Below are positions 6,086 through 6,647 of a stretch of DNA of 6,647 nucleotides, piece after piece; the first letter of the stretch is position 1; each line of letters starts with the position of its first letter. Origin of the DNA: Acidobacteriaceae bacterium (lineage in GTDB: Bacteria; Acidobacteriota; Terriglobia; Terriglobales; Acidobacteriaceae); NCBI GenBank assembly GCA_027311125.1, contig DAICZO010000081.1, positions 1-6,647 on the forward strand. Direction: 5' to 3'. The position numbers and the translations under genes were made by a program. The notes below the pieces were generated by a model. That model was not told the DNA's origin, did not search any database, and saw only the letters and a program-made list of their open reading frames with translations.

Positions 6086-6103
6086 TGAAAATGCTGATTT
6101 TCA
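6086..6103 (-). repeat. AT-rich inverted repeat embedding the pheT stop codon
   Basis: TGAAAAT (6086-6092) and ATTTTCA (6097-6103) are perfectly complementary around a 4-nt loop. The minus-strand copy begins with the pheT TGA stop codon itself. It lies 3 bp from the larger hairpin, so the pheT message ends in two tandem hairpins. On its own the stem is weak. Confidence 0.6.
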
Positions 6104-6647
6104 GGCCCGGATGGTGCCGCCGAGGCTGGTGAGCGTGGCGATGATATCGGTCCACCAGGTGGTGAGTTCCTCCTCGTGGAGGGTGCGCTCGGTGGACTGG
6201 AAGACGCAGCGGAGGAGCAGGGCGTAGTGGGCCGGGGGGACGGACTTGCCCTTGGGGTCGCGGAAGATTTCGATCGGGTTGAGGCGTTGGAGTTCCGGGA
6301 TGGCGAGGGCGTGGATGGCGGTGGCGACTGTGTGCCATTGCATGGTGTCGGGGAAGGTAAAGGAGAAGTCGCGCTCGACGGCCTGAAAGCGGGAGAGGTC
6401 GCGGGCGGTGACCTGCTTGAGTGGCAACGAGTAGAGGGTTGCGAGGTCCACCTGGGCGAGGAAGATGGGCTGGCGGAGTTTGCGTTTATGGGTCTCGGCC
6501 TGGGTGAGTTCGCCGAAGTGGGCGATGGGGGTGCCGTTGAGGAGCGCGGTGGCGCTGCGGCCGGGCTGGAGCCAGGCTGGAGCCTCGGAGGTGAAGGTGA
6601 CGGTGGCTGGCGCGAAGAGGGCGAGGAGGGATTCGATGACGCCTTTG
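6101..6647 (-). CDS. pheT: Phenylalanine--tRNA ligase beta subunit, C-terminal part (partial)
   Basis: The last 181 codons of pheT are present; the gene continues beyond the right edge. With PheS it forms the cytosolic alpha2-beta2 enzyme that charges tRNA-Phe. Reading from the edge, the segment GKLxxP-type region appears as AHFGELTQAETHKRKLRQPI followed by FLAQVDLATLYSL, typical of the beta-subunit core just before the C-terminal domain. Then RFQAVERDFSFTFPD opens the ferredoxin-fold anticodon-binding domain (FDX-ACB), which runs to the end through IEIFRDPKGKSVPPAHYALLLRCVFQ and LGGTIRA. There is no frameshift in the visible part. Its stop codon is 170 bp before the zapB-like start, on the same strand. 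Confidence 0.95.
   Translation of the reverse strand, partial: KGVIESLLALFAPATVTFTSEAPAWLQPGRSATALLNGTPIAHFGELTQAETHKRKLRQPIFLAQVDLATLYSLPLKQVTARDLSRFQAVERDFSFTFPDTMQWHTVATAIHALAIPELQRLNPIEIFRDPKGKSVPPAHYALLLRCVFQSTERTLHEEELTTWWTDIIATLTSLGGTIRA

Noticed and set aside
5931..6338. In-frame N-terminal extension of the zapB-like gene to 6338
   Set aside because: The extension overlaps pheT out of frame, is Pro/His/Arg-rich, and crosses the post-pheT hairpins; coiled-coil character begins only after the ATG at 5930.

Overview
The window looks like a chromosomal core segment of an acidobacterium, most likely class Terriglobia (Granulicella, Edaphobacter or Terriglobus type). The grounds are a GC-rich sequence, a secreted protein of the VWFA-related Acidobacterial family, and a DUF4252-like exported protein, both typical of that phylum. 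No tRNA, rRNA, insertion sequence, CRISPR array or phage gene is visible. The genus assignment is inference.

Layout on the + strand: a possible last stretch of an unidentified gene (2-67), then an adenosine-deaminase-family amidohydrolase (77-1126). This converges on a minus-strand block that fills the rest of the window. In the direction of transcription, from the right edge leftward, the block contains: the 3' part of pheT (runs off the right end); a 170-bp gap with two tandem hairpins; a short coiled-coil gene resembling zapB; zapA; a 6S RNA gene with its own promoter; an Lgt-fold membrane protein; an RluD-type 23S rRNA pseudouridine synthase, whose start overlaps the lgt-like stop by 11 bp; a secreted VWFA-domain protein; a strong hairpin terminator; and finally a small secreted DUF4252-like protein with its own ribosome binding site.

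The block groups growth-linked functions: tRNA charging (PheT), Z-ring assembly (ZapB-like plus ZapA), a global RNA polymerase regulator (6S RNA), a membrane-enzyme homologue, and ribosome modification (RluD). Linkage of zapA to ssrS is familiar from other bacteria. The closely linked zapB-like gene is less familiar. The 6S RNA is the best-supported non-coding element: a 200-nt segment with a 13-bp closing stem, internal stems, a central bubble with a small hairpin on its 3' side, and a TTGCAA-17-TAGCAT promoter placed so that transcription would start at the first base of the closing stem.

The most unusual protein observation is that the Lgt-like protein keeps the family's fold landmarks but lacks the residues known to matter for diacylglyceryl transfer. 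Nothing here amounts to a clearly new biological system. The points most worth checking are this protein, the zapB-zapA-ssrS cluster, and the true substrate of the deaminase.
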